A stretch of DNA of 64,000 nt from Candidatus Contendibacter sp. (GTDB lineage Bacteria > Pseudomonadota > Gammaproteobacteria > Competibacterales > Competibacteraceae), in NCBI GenBank assembly GCA_029624765.1, contig JARSSO010000020.1, forward strand, positions 1 to 64,000. The letters run 5' to 3'. The position numbers and the translations under genes were made by a program. The notes under the pieces are model-generated. The model did no database searches and was not told the DNA's origin. It saw only the letters and a list, made by a program, of their open reading frames with translations. Each line of letters begins with the position of its first letter. Within the stretch, counting starts at the first letter, position 1. Below are positions 52,805-60,937 of this stretch, piece after piece.

Positions 52805-53473
52805 GTGAAACTATTGGCGCTGGATACCGCCACCGAAGCCTGCTCCGCCGCTGTGTGGGTGGATGGCGTCGTGCTGGAACGCTACGAGTGGGCGCCCCGC
52901 CGCCACACCGCCCTGATCCTGCCGATGATCGAGGCGGTGTTGGCCGAGGCGGAACTGGCTGTGACGCAACTGGACGCCATCGCGTTTGGCCGCGGACCGG
53001 GCGCGTTTACCGGCGTGCGGATCGCGGTGGGCATCGTCCAGGGTATCGCTTTCGCCGCCGACCGGCCGGTGGTTCCCGTGTCCACCCTGGCCGCGCTGGC
53101 GCTGGGGGTGGCGCGAGACAGTGGTCGGGCGCGCATCGCGGCGGCGCTGGACGCGCGCATGGGCGAGGTTTACTGGGGTGTCCATGAAATCGTCGGCGAG
53201 GACGCTGCCCCGCTTGGCGAGGAGCGATGCTGCGCGCCGGGAGCCGTGACCGCACCGCCGGGCGAATGGTTCGGCGCGGGCAGCGGCTGGGCGGCGCACG
53301 CCGAAACGCTGGCGCGGCGGTTGACGGTCAGCGGCTGGCGGGGCGATTTTTACCCGCGCGCCGGCGATGTCGCCCGCTTGGCGGCGGCTCCTTCCCGGCG
53401 CGGAGCGTGGGTGGCGGCGGAACAGGCGTTACCGGTCTATCTGCGCAACGAGGTGGTGGCCAGGCCGGCTTGA
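52805..53473 (+). CDS. tsaB: tRNA threonylcarbamoyladenosine biosynthesis protein TsaB
   Basis: A 222-aa ASKHA-fold protein that partners TsaD in making t6A37 in tRNAs. Family motifs: LLALDTATEACSAAVW, PMIEAVLAEAELAVTQLDAI, FGRGPGAFTGVRIAVGIVQG. It has the typical length. It lies 45 bases after the secreted-protein gene. Confidence 0.95.
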   Translation: MKLLALDTATEACSAAVWVDGVVLERYEWAPRRHTALILPMIEAVLAEAELAVTQLDAIAFGRGPGAFTGVRIAVGIVQGIAFAADRPVVPVSTLAALALGVARDSGRARIAAALDARMGEVYWGVHEIVGEDAAPLGEERCCAPGAVTAPPGEWFGAGSGWAAHAETLARRLTVSGWRGDFYPRAGDVARLAAAPSRRGAWVAAEQALPVYLRNEVVARPA

Positions 53474-53618
53474 AAACTGTAAAAAAACGCATCATTCAAG
53501 TAACATCCAAGTTGAGGGTTGGAAACCGGGGTCCAAGTGGCTTAGGATAAACTGCTTTGTGCATGAACCATCGCGACCATAAAACAACGACGTGAAGCGA
53601 GCCACTGGAGGATGTCCG

Positions 53619-54110
53619 ATGAACGCCACGACCATTGTTGACCCGGTTCACAGCAAGGCGCTGCCGGACCTGGTGACCAAGTTGTTGACCGCCCGTCAGG
53701 AAAGTTTGGTTCTATATCAAAAACTTGCGGCTCTCAAATCGCTGGCCCAGCTTGAGCCGGTCCGGCAACATCTCCTGCACCGTTTTCAGCAGGCGCTGAT
53801 GGATTATCTGGCGCTGGGGCCGTTCGGAGTGTTCCATGCCTTGGAGGAACAGCCGGCGGATTCACCCTATGGCCGCGCCCGCGATCTGGCGCGGCAACTC
53901 TACGCGCGCATTGCCAGCACCACTCAGGCGGCGCTGACGTTCCACGACCGCTACGCCGGCTCTGTGTCCCCAACGGAACTGGCGGCGCTGAAAGAGGATT
54001 TGTCGCGGCTTGGCGACAGTTGGCGACACGGATCGAACTGGAGGACCAGATCGTCGCCGCCGTCCGCCGGAGCAACGTCCGAATGGCCGCCTGATTCGAA
54101 AGCCGTATGA
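53619..54110 (+). CDS. Rsd/AlgQ-like regulator with C-terminal frameshift
   Basis: A 163-aa frame from ATG 53619 (GGAGG upstream). The first about 132 residues match Rsd/AlgQ anti-sigma-70 regulators (LLTARQESLVLYQKLAALKS, ALMDYLALGPFGVFHAL, TTQAALTFHDRYAGS). From 54017 the family-like C-terminus is in another frame (QLATRIELEDQIVAAVRRSN, stop at 54092-54094), so one base appears to be missing near 54016. As read it ends in unrelated Ser/Pro-rich sequence. Either a damaged gene or a sequencing error. Confidence 0.75.
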   Translation: MNATTIVDPVHSKALPDLVTKLLTARQESLVLYQKLAALKSLAQLEPVRQHLLHRFQQALMDYLALGPFGVFHALEEQPADSPYGRARDLARQLYARIASTTQAALTFHDRYAGSVSPTELAALKEDLSRLGDSWRHGSNWRTRSSPPSAGATSEWPPDSKAV

Positions 54111-54205
54111 GACCCCACACCCCTCGTCCGCAAGCGAGAGAAGGGCGAGGGTAAGGCTTTCTTTTCAACGAATTGGCTCGCCAGGGACTTCGAAGAAAAC
54201 CCCTC

Positions 54206-55087
54206 TCAATATCCGCGCAGCCACTCGGGCCGCAACCGCGCTTGACCGGCCAGCGCCAGTTGCAACTGGGCCAGCAGTGCTTCGCGGTCTTTTGGCAGGG
54301 TGCCGGCCAGTGCCAGGGCGTTGGAAGCGTGGTTGGAGCGGAACACCAGCGGCGCGGGCGGATCGAGCCGTTCGATTAGCCGGACCTGTTCGGCCAGCAG
54401 CGCCCGGTCGTCCTGTTCCTGGAACGGTTCGCGGAACTTGCGATGAAATTCCTCGTGGATCGAGGGATCGATCATCAGTTGCAGGGTGGACAGGTAATCC
54501 AGTTCGACCCGGTTGACCAGCTCGGCGGTGGCGTCGATGTGCTCGCGCCAATACGCTTGGCCGCCGAGCCCGAGAATCACCGTCGCGGAGATGGTCAATC
54601 CCGCCGCCTTGGCCTTGCCGAGTCCGGTCGCCATCGCTTCCGGCGTCGCGCCCTTGGTGATGCGCTTGAGCAAATCGGCCGAGCCGGTTTCGATGCCGTA
54701 ATACAGCAGCGTCAATCCCCCGTCCCGCAGTTGCCGCAGTTCGTCCACCGATTTCTTGAGCAGATTGGCGGGCAGGGCGTAGCTGGAAACGCGCTCCAGG
54801 CGGGGAAACGCGGCGGACAAGGCTTGCAGGATTTCCGAGAGATGTTCGGTCGGCGCGGTCAGCGCGTCGCCGTCGGCCAGAAATACCCGCCGCACGCTGG
54901 GATACGCCCGCGCCATCGTTCGAATTTCGGTCTGAACCTGCTCCAGCGGCCGAACGGCGAACTCCTTGACCCGATACATCGAGCAGAAACTGCACCGGTT
55001 GAAGCTGCAACCCAGCGTTGCTTGCAGGATGAAGCTGTTGGCTTCGGAGGGTGGCCGCCAGAGCGGCATGTCGTAGTCGATCAACAT
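54206..55087 (-). CDS. Radical SAM protein
   Basis: A 293-aa protein with a cluster motif GCSFNRCSFCSMY (Cys 27, 32, 35; CX4CX2C), then FLADGDALTAPTEHLSEIL, LLYYGIETGS and TVILGLGG, the pattern of an Elp3-like/B12-independent radical SAM family found widely in Proteobacteria. The reaction is unknown. Confidence 0.88.
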   Translation of the reverse strand: MLIDYDMPLWRPPSEANSFILQATLGCSFNRCSFCSMYRVKEFAVRPLEQVQTEIRTMARAYPSVRRVFLADGDALTAPTEHLSEILQALSAAFPRLERVSSYALPANLLKKSVDELRQLRDGGLTLLYYGIETGSADLLKRITKGATPEAMATGLGKAKAAGLTISATVILGLGGQAYWREHIDATAELVNRVELDYLSTLQLMIDPSIHEEFHRKFREPFQEQDDRALLAEQVRLIERLDPPAPLVFRSNHASNALALAGTLPKDREALLAQLQLALAGQARLRPEWLRGY

Positions 55088-55232
55088 GGTAGCCTCCGCG
55101 GAAGCGCCGGCATCCGCCGGCCGGGCAAGCAGCTTACCATTGATCCGTTGTTCGTTTCGCCGCGGCGAAGCAGGCCGATGGGTTTAGAGATCGCCTGGCA
55201 TTAAGAACCCATATAAAACCTAAGCTATTGAT

Positions 55233-55258
55233 TGTAGGAGCGAGCTTGCTCGCGATAG
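55233..55258. repeat. REP-like hairpin of Pseudomonas type
   Basis: GTAGGAGCGAGCTTGCTCGCGA with a GCGAGC-TT-GCTCGC hairpin, the form well known from pseudomonad REP elements. It lies in the 265-bp gap between the radical SAM gene and the DUF4347-like gene, which otherwise shows nothing. Confidence 0.75.
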
Positions 55259-55352
55259 AAGGGTTGGCCATCGCAGCCAATACCGCTCCTGAATACAATG
55301 TATTGATTTATATGTATTAATTTTTCGCATGGCCTCTTAGTCGGGTGGACGT

Positions 55353-55898
55353 TCAAGCGACTCCGGGAGCGCCAGCACCGTTTTTGAAGACCACGGACCT
55401 TTTCCCCGAAGCATCCCAGCAGGAGGTGCGTCCCTCATAATCGTCAAAACAACCAAATGGATAGGAATCCCACCGTCCGATTTCCTGTAGGCTCTCCGCG
55501 GCCACGACATTGCAACCGGATTCCTTGGCCATGGAGGCACAAAAATGCGGGCCCCAGGGGGATTCGGCCACATTACAGCCGTGTAGCCAGATGGTGCCGA
55601 TGTCCTTGCCCCGGAGCTGGCTGAAGATGCCCACGTTGTGAATGTTCAACGTCTGGTCTACAAGTCCCTCCGTTACGTCCTTCCCGCCAATATACAACTC
55701 GCCAGGGGCGCCATGGGTATTAATGAGGACGTTGTGCAAGATCAGTTCCGGCGTTTGGTCACGGGCGTAGAGGATCCAGTAGATGACATCCCTGGGGCGT
55801 GCACGCGCAGGCATGTTCCAGCTTGTCCACATCTTGAACTTGTAACCCTTTACATCGCAGGAATGGAGGACTAACGCGGGTTGCCTGAGCTTGATCAT
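55353..55898 (-). CDS. DUF4347/caspase-clan-like protein
   Basis: A 181-aa protein from ATG 55898 (GGAAGGAG upstream). A strand-turn INTHGAPGELYIGG gives His 62, and TIWLHGCNVAESPWG gives Cys 108, followed by a FCASMAKESGCNVVAAES helix-strand. This His...Cys order and the HGC.VA signature match DUF4347 and the CD-clan (caspase-like) fold. It may be a protease or a degenerate binding domain. It has lower GC than neighbours. It lies with an unknown gene and a STAND-BTAD regulator on the same strand. Confidence 0.65.
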   Translation of the reverse strand: MIKLRQPALVLHSCDVKGYKFKMWTSWNMPARARPRDVIYWILYARDQTPELILHNVLINTHGAPGELYIGGKDVTEGLVDQTLNIHNVGIFSQLRGKDIGTIWLHGCNVAESPWGPHFCASMAKESGCNVVAAESLQEIGRWDSYPFGCFDDYEGRTSCWDASGKRSVVFKNGAGAPGVA

Positions 55899-55950
55899 GA
55901 TGAATACTCCTTCCCATGGCAGGGAACTGAACAGACATCCTGGAGGAGAA

Positions 55951-55989
55951 AGGACGGGCACGTTCCATCATTGCAAGCGTGCCGGTCCT
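55951..55989. terminator. Hairpin between the two small island genes
   Basis: Stem AGGAC-GGGCACG with CGTGCCGGTCCT (one mismatch) and a 15-base loop; TTTTT follows on the plus strand and TTTCT on the minus strand. It lies in the 376-base gap between the 155-aa gene and the DUF4347-like gene, which contains no convincing gene. Confidence 0.55.
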
Positions 55990-56274
55990 TTTTCCTCCCG
56001 GCGGATGCGCCGGCGCCGCAATCACCCGCGCCAAGGACTGCCGGTCGACCTCGCCGTGGCAGTGCGGCGCGCCGCCGAGCGCGCCCATGCTGTAGGTCCA
56101 TCTCACGGGTCACGCACCCCCTAGCTCTTCACGGAATGGGGCCATCGTGCCACGCGGGTTTTGCTCGACTATCACCTTGGATCTTGAAGGGAAGAAGGCG
56201 TCGCGCATCGGTGTGCCCTCCGTGGCCGAAAGGCTCGACCACGGAGACGACGAACATCGCGTTGTCCCTTATTC

Positions 56275-56742
56275 CTACTGCTGTACCCATTTGAAATTTT
56301 TTGTATTCTCGTACTTTAGGTGGCCGGGAAGCGCCCAGCGGTACTGGAGCCCCATCGAGTCCAGCTTTATCGTGAATTCGTCCCCGCAACCGGGGTGGGC
56401 TTTGCCCTCGCACCTGTGGAGGCCGCCGAATATGTCCGACTTTTTAAGTACCGTGACGCCGGCTTGGTCGTCTTCTTTTTTAAAGATACCGACGTGGTTA
56501 TTGTCATGGATACGGAAGACATGACCCCATTTGCCGTCTCCGATCATGACGACGAGTTTTTTGGTGAGGAAGTCGTAGACCGCGAAGTTGTCGACGTCAT
56601 CGACTTTGTGGGTCTCCATCGAGTCGCCGCCACCGATCAGAGTGTGATAGAGCCACCAGGGATCCTTCTTCACGGATTCAGCGATGACGACGATGAATGG
56701 TTCCACGTTTTTTCGAACCAGAACCGACGCTGTGATGCTCAT
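56275..56742 (-). CDS. Unknown island protein
   Basis: A 155-aa protein (MSITASVLVRKNVEPFIVVI, VGIFKKEDDQAGVTVLKKSD, LKYENTKNFKWVQQ) with a ribosome binding site GAGGAG. It is beta-rich and low in Ala/Gly compared with its neighbours. No family is recognised. It lies between a DUF4347-like gene and a STAND-BTAD gene. Confidence 0.6.
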   Translation of the reverse strand: MSITASVLVRKNVEPFIVVIAESVKKDPWWLYHTLIGGGDSMETHKVDDVDNFAVYDFLTKKLVVMIGDGKWGHVFRIHDNNHVGIFKKEDDQAGVTVLKKSDIFGGLHRCEGKAHPGCGDEFTIKLDSMGLQYRWALPGHLKYENTKNFKWVQQ

Positions 56743-56879
56743 AACTCAACTCTCCTCGGGAGCCAATAGCTCTCAAATTAACCGTGATGGTGTGAAGAAA
56801 TGCTGTAACCCCACTGCCTACAGATAACCCACCGATTCGAGGATCGCGAGCGGGAGCCAAAGCGTGACCGGATCCACAG

Positions 56880-59800
56880 TCACTTGCCGCTGGCGAGGCT
56901 CCGATAAAGCGCCTCGGTCGCGGCGGCGGGGGGAATGCCCAGCACGATGGACAAGTGTCGGCGGCAGCGGCGGTAAACCTCCATCGCTTCGGCGCGCTGG
57001 CCCTGGGCGGACAGGCAAACCATGAGCCGGCGGTATATCTCTTCAGCCAGCGGTTCGACGTCCACGGCCTGTTCGTACAACGCCACCGCTTCGGCAAAGC
57101 GGCGAGCCTGTTCCAGTTGTTGGCCCGCGTTGCTCAGCGCCCGGAGCAGACGTTCCCGTAAACGCTCGCGGCGGCCGATGAGCCAGGGTCGATCCGGTTC
57201 GCCGACGAGAAAAGGCCCCTGGTAAAGCCGCTGCGCTTCGGCGAGCGCGCTCTGGCCGGCGCCGTCCCAAACGCCGCGAGCCAGCGCGTCTTTGGCCCGG
57301 TTCAGCGTCCGCTCCAGCGCCCAGACATCGACCCAACAGCGGCTGGCGTCCAGGGTCAGCTTACCGTCCTGCACCCGCAGCGATTCAGCGTTGCCGAGCA
57401 ACTCGCGCAACCGCCGCACCGTAATTTGCAAGGTCTTTTGCGCGCCAAGCTCCGAGGCGCCCGGCCACAGCGCCTCGATCAGCGCCTCGCCGTGAACCTC
57501 CCGCCCGCCCAGGGCGATCAGCACCTTGAGCAATTCCAGCGGACGATGCCGCGGTTTGCCGGTGGCTTTGAGTGGCTTGCCGTCCAGCACCAGGGCGAAA
57601 CGCCCGAGGGTGTAGACGCGCACCGGCCAAGGCCACCGCTCGACGTCCGCGCTCGGCGCGAGGAGTCCGCGCTGGCGGACCAGCGATTCGACATATTCGG
57701 GTTCGATGCTGGCGGCCAGCGCGTCCGCGCACAGCCGCGCCATCATTTTCGGCAGCCACAGCATGCAATTGAGAAAGCCGCCCCGGCGTCCAGTGGCGAA
57801 GGCTTCGCCGAGCATTGTCGAGCATTGCTCGTGCAGTCCGTGTTGGCGCAGGGCGTCCGCCGCGAACAGCAAGGCATTGAAGCACAACATACTGTTGCTG
57901 GGGGTTTTCACCCAGGACAGCGCCTCTTGGGCGACCGCCACCCCCCGGGCGGTTTCGCCGCATTCCGCCAGCGCGTGGGAGTAGGCGCCGAGGGACGAAA
58001 CGCTCGGACCCGCATGGGGCCGTTGCCGGATGATCTCGGCGGATTTCCGGGCGTGTTCCAGCGCGGTGCGCGGGTGCTCGCGCAGCAGCGCGAGCCAGGA
58101 TCGGAGGAAGTGGTAGAGGGCGACATCGTTGGGTCGGGCGCGGTCGATTTCGGCGGCCAGCTCGTCCAACCGCGCCGAGGCAGTCACGAGATGGCCTTCG
58201 GTGAGCGATGTCCAAACTTCCAGCAGGCTCGACACGCCCACCAGATAGTCGAGACCGGCGGTCGCCGCCAAGCTGCGCGCCTCCACCAGATCATGCCGGC
58301 AGCGTCCAAAATCCGCCAAGCACATGAGGTATAAGGCGTGAGACCAGTTCCAGCCGACTCGTTGCAACGGCGTGATGTCGGCGGAGCGGGTCAGCGGCGC
58401 GAATTCAAGGGCGGCGGCGCGCATTTGCTCGGTATCTTCCATCATGACCAGATAAAGCAGCAGCCAGTTGGCGGCCATCAACCGTTCACCTGCCGGAAGT
58501 TCCAGTCGGCACAGGCGCCACACCCGTTCGGCGCACGTCGGCGCCAGCGGGTGTTGTGGCTTGAGATAGGCGAGCGCGAGCAACAGCGTCGACCAGACCC
58601 GCAATTCGGTGCTGGGCGAAGGAAGCATCGGGTGTCGCGTCAGAACCCGTTCGAGCACGTCGATCCATCGGTCGCGATTGGCGAAGTCGCCCCATTCCAG
58701 GTAATGGCTTTCCAGGATGGCGCACGCGCTCAACGCTTGGCCGAGTTCGTCATCGGTCGCGCGGAAACGGTCGTGAGCGCGCTCCAGCGTCGCGCGGCCC
58801 GTGCCCGGTGCGGTCTGGGCCTGGCAAGCCCCGGACCAGAACAGCAGCCAGGGGATGGTCTCGACCGTCGCTCGCGGCAAGGCGTCGATCCAGCCTTGCA
58901 GCGTCCGCCAGCGGCCTTGGCCGAACAGTTCGGCGGCGCGCGCGAGGATCGATCCGACGGCGGCGTCCCAGTCCGCGACTTCGGCGAACAAGCCAAAAGC
59001 CGCTTCGGAATCGCCTTGGGCGTCGAGCGCCCTGGCCGAAGCGCGGACCAGTTCCCGGCGTTCGAGGGTGGGGTAGTCTTGTTCGACCCGGTGCCGCAGG
59101 AACGCCTGAAACAAGGCGTGGTATTGGTAGACGGTCGCCGACGCGCTGCGCCGGTCGACGAAATAACCTTGGCGGTGGAGCGCGTCGAGCAGCCGGTCGG
59201 CGTTTTCGCGCCCGCTCAGCGCGCGCGCCGTCGGCGCGGTGAAGCGGGGCAAATAGGCCGTGCGGAGCCAGATGCGCCGGAAGTCGTCGGTCGCGCTCGC
59301 GAAAATTTCGGTCGCGAAATAGTCGAACAGCGCTTGCGGCGACGCCTGTTCCGTGGCATCGGATGGGATACCGGTTTTGCGGACGTGCTCCAGCAGCAGG
59401 GTCAGTCCCGCAACCCAGCCTTTCGAGCGCTCGTGCAGCGCGCGGGCGGCGGTCTCCGGCAGATGCCCGCGAAGCGCTACGATCGTGCGGGTTTCTTCCG
59501 GGGTCAGCCGCAAGTCTTGCGGGTCCAACACGGTCAGGAGTTCACTGATTTGCAAGCGGGCGTATTCGGCGGGCGGCTCCAGGCGGCCGATCATCAAGAG
59601 GTTGACACTCTCGGGAATCTGCGCGGCGGCCTCGCGCCAAACCGCCAGAAACGGCGTTGCCGCCGCCGCTTCGTGGAAATTGTCCAGCACCAACGCCGCC
59701 GGGCGCGGTAGCCGGGCGAACAGTTCGCGGAAAAAACGGCGGGCGAAACCGGGCAGGTCGGGCAGGTATTCCGGCGTGAACAGCGGCAGGCGCGCTTGGC

Positions 59801-60134
59801 GAGAGGAAGGGAGCGTTTGACGCAAGTAGTCAAACAGCGTGGCCGGATCGGCGTCGCCCGCGTCCACCTGATACCAGATGCCCGGCAGCTTGCGCGCGTG
59901 GAGGTAGCTCGCGACCAGCGTGGTTTTCCCGGTGCCGGGCGGCCCGAAGATCCAGACCAGAGGGTACTGGCATCGCTCGTCGAGCAACGAGAACAGGCGT
60001 TCGCGCTCGGCAATGTCGTGGAGGCGGGGCGGCGCCAGCTTGGCCGGCATCGGCGCGGAAACGGGACGGACGCGCGCGGCGCGGTTCTGTTGGGTCGTTT
60101 CGCCCCGGTCGCCACGACCAAGCTTTCGCGGCAT
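56880..60134 (-). CDS. STAND-type transcriptional regulator with BTAD domain
   Basis: A 1084-aa protein. P-loop FGPPGTGKTT (residues 64-71 core) and downstream VLDNFHEA/MIGRLEPP motifs of a MalT-like STAND NTPase, a long TPR-like helical region (about 350-820), then a winged-helix plus BTAD domain (YTLGRFALVLDGKPL, ALIEALWPGASELGAQKTLQ, AVALYEQAVDVEPLAEEIYR). Such proteins sense a signal and switch transcription of neighbours or of distant genes. It starts with GGAGGAACAGGGGG upstream. It may control the two small genes after it. Confidence 0.88.
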   Translation of the reverse strand: MPRKLGRGDRGETTQQNRAARVRPVSAPMPAKLAPPRLHDIAERERLFSLLDERCQYPLVWIFGPPGTGKTTLVASYLHARKLPGIWYQVDAGDADPATLFDYLRQTLPSSRQARLPLFTPEYLPDLPGFARRFFRELFARLPRPAALVLDNFHEAAAATPFLAVWREAAAQIPESVNLLMIGRLEPPAEYARLQISELLTVLDPQDLRLTPEETRTIVALRGHLPETAARALHERSKGWVAGLTLLLEHVRKTGIPSDATEQASPQALFDYFATEIFASATDDFRRIWLRTAYLPRFTAPTARALSGRENADRLLDALHRQGYFVDRRSASATVYQYHALFQAFLRHRVEQDYPTLERRELVRASARALDAQGDSEAAFGLFAEVADWDAAVGSILARAAELFGQGRWRTLQGWIDALPRATVETIPWLLFWSGACQAQTAPGTGRATLERAHDRFRATDDELGQALSACAILESHYLEWGDFANRDRWIDVLERVLTRHPMLPSPSTELRVWSTLLLALAYLKPQHPLAPTCAERVWRLCRLELPAGERLMAANWLLLYLVMMEDTEQMRAAALEFAPLTRSADITPLQRVGWNWSHALYLMCLADFGRCRHDLVEARSLAATAGLDYLVGVSSLLEVWTSLTEGHLVTASARLDELAAEIDRARPNDVALYHFLRSWLALLREHPRTALEHARKSAEIIRQRPHAGPSVSSLGAYSHALAECGETARGVAVAQEALSWVKTPSNSMLCFNALLFAADALRQHGLHEQCSTMLGEAFATGRRGGFLNCMLWLPKMMARLCADALAASIEPEYVESLVRQRGLLAPSADVERWPWPVRVYTLGRFALVLDGKPLKATGKPRHRPLELLKVLIALGGREVHGEALIEALWPGASELGAQKTLQITVRRLRELLGNAESLRVQDGKLTLDASRCWVDVWALERTLNRAKDALARGVWDGAGQSALAEAQRLYQGPFLVGEPDRPWLIGRRERLRERLLRALSNAGQQLEQARRFAEAVALYEQAVDVEPLAEEIYRRLMVCLSAQGQRAEAMEVYRRCRRHLSIVLGIPPAAATEALYRSLASGK

Positions 60135-60486
60135 CCCCCTGTTCCTCCACCGACGTTACATCAGACATCTCGCCGTCGCGACTGCCTGGTTCGGCCGAGC
60201 TTCCAGCCCATTCGTTCGAGATTTCCGCGCTCCCGCCCGCCGCGCCTTGCCTGTCGCTGGTTACGATTATAGTTACCGGCGAATGAACTGATGGCGCCGC
60301 GAATCTTGGAAAGGTTTGATGCGGTGAGGTCGGGAACGCGCTGGCTCAATTAAGGGAGCCGGGCTGGCGGTCCGTTTTTCGCGATAATCGTTTACAATCG
60401 CCGCCGCGACCGAGGATGTCGCCGTTGGATCATCGGCTTAACGCTGTTGTAGCAAAACGAATTTTCCGATTCTATCGAGGCGGCGC
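60135..60486. promoter_or_regulatory. Divergent intergenic region of the STAND-BTAD gene
   Basis: About 350 bases without a gene. It holds a near-palindrome GGTTACGATTATAGTTACC (about 60260) and an AT-rich part near 60380-60400 (GATAATCGTTTACAATC) that could be the promoter of the thioesterase gene. No clear operator can be fixed. Confidence 0.4.
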
Positions 60487-60927
60487 ATGGCGCGAATCAA
60501 ACTGGACCTGCCGGAGCATTTCCCGTTCGCCACCGAACTGCGGGTCAGAATCACCGATATCAATTACGCCGGACACATGGGCAATGATGTGCTGTTGGGC
60601 GTGTTGCACGAGGCGCGGTTCCGCTTCATGGCGCACCACGGCCTGCGCGAGCTGGACATCGAGAGTCTGGGGCTCATCGTCGCCGATAGCGTGATCGTCT
60701 ATAAATCCGAGGCCTTCGTCGGCGAGACTCTGGAAGTCGCGGTGACCGTGACCGATTTCAACCGGTACGGCTGCGATTTCGTCTATCGGGTCACCGAACA
60801 GGCCAGCGGCCGCGAGGTGGCCCGCGCCAAGACCGGAGTCGTGTTCTTCGATTATCAAAAGCGGGCGGTGGCGAAAATACCCCAAACCTTCCTCGATCTG
60901 TTCCCGCCCAAGGCGGCCCCGGTCTGA
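60487..60927 (+). CDS. Acyl-CoA thioesterase, 4HBT type
   Basis: A 146-aa hotdog-fold thioesterase. TDINYAGHMGNDVLLGVLHE includes the catalytic-type Asp/His positions of this family (D.DaaGHv...). IVYKSEAFVGETLEVAVTV forms the beta sheet. Substrate acyl chain not known. Confidence 0.88.
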   Translation: MARIKLDLPEHFPFATELRVRITDINYAGHMGNDVLLGVLHEARFRFMAHHGLRELDIESLGLIVADSVIVYKSEAFVGETLEVAVTVTDFNRYGCDFVYRVTEQASGREVARAKTGVVFFDYQKRAVAKIPQTFLDLFPPKAAPV

Positions 60928-60937
60928 ACCACCCTCG

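Noticed and set aside
54111..54205. A gene or terminator between the rsd-like and radical SAM genes
   Set aside because: There are C/G-rich inverted bits (CCCTCG..CGAGGG) but no stem followed by a T-run in either direction.
55759..56106. A minus-strand frame between the two small island genes
   Set aside because: It overlaps the DUF4347-like gene and a hairpin, lacks a ribosome binding site and has no domain.
56320..56769. A 149-aa plus-strand frame opposite the unknown island gene
   Set aside because: The minus-strand frame has a GAGGAG ribosome binding site and fits the operon; the plus frame has neither.
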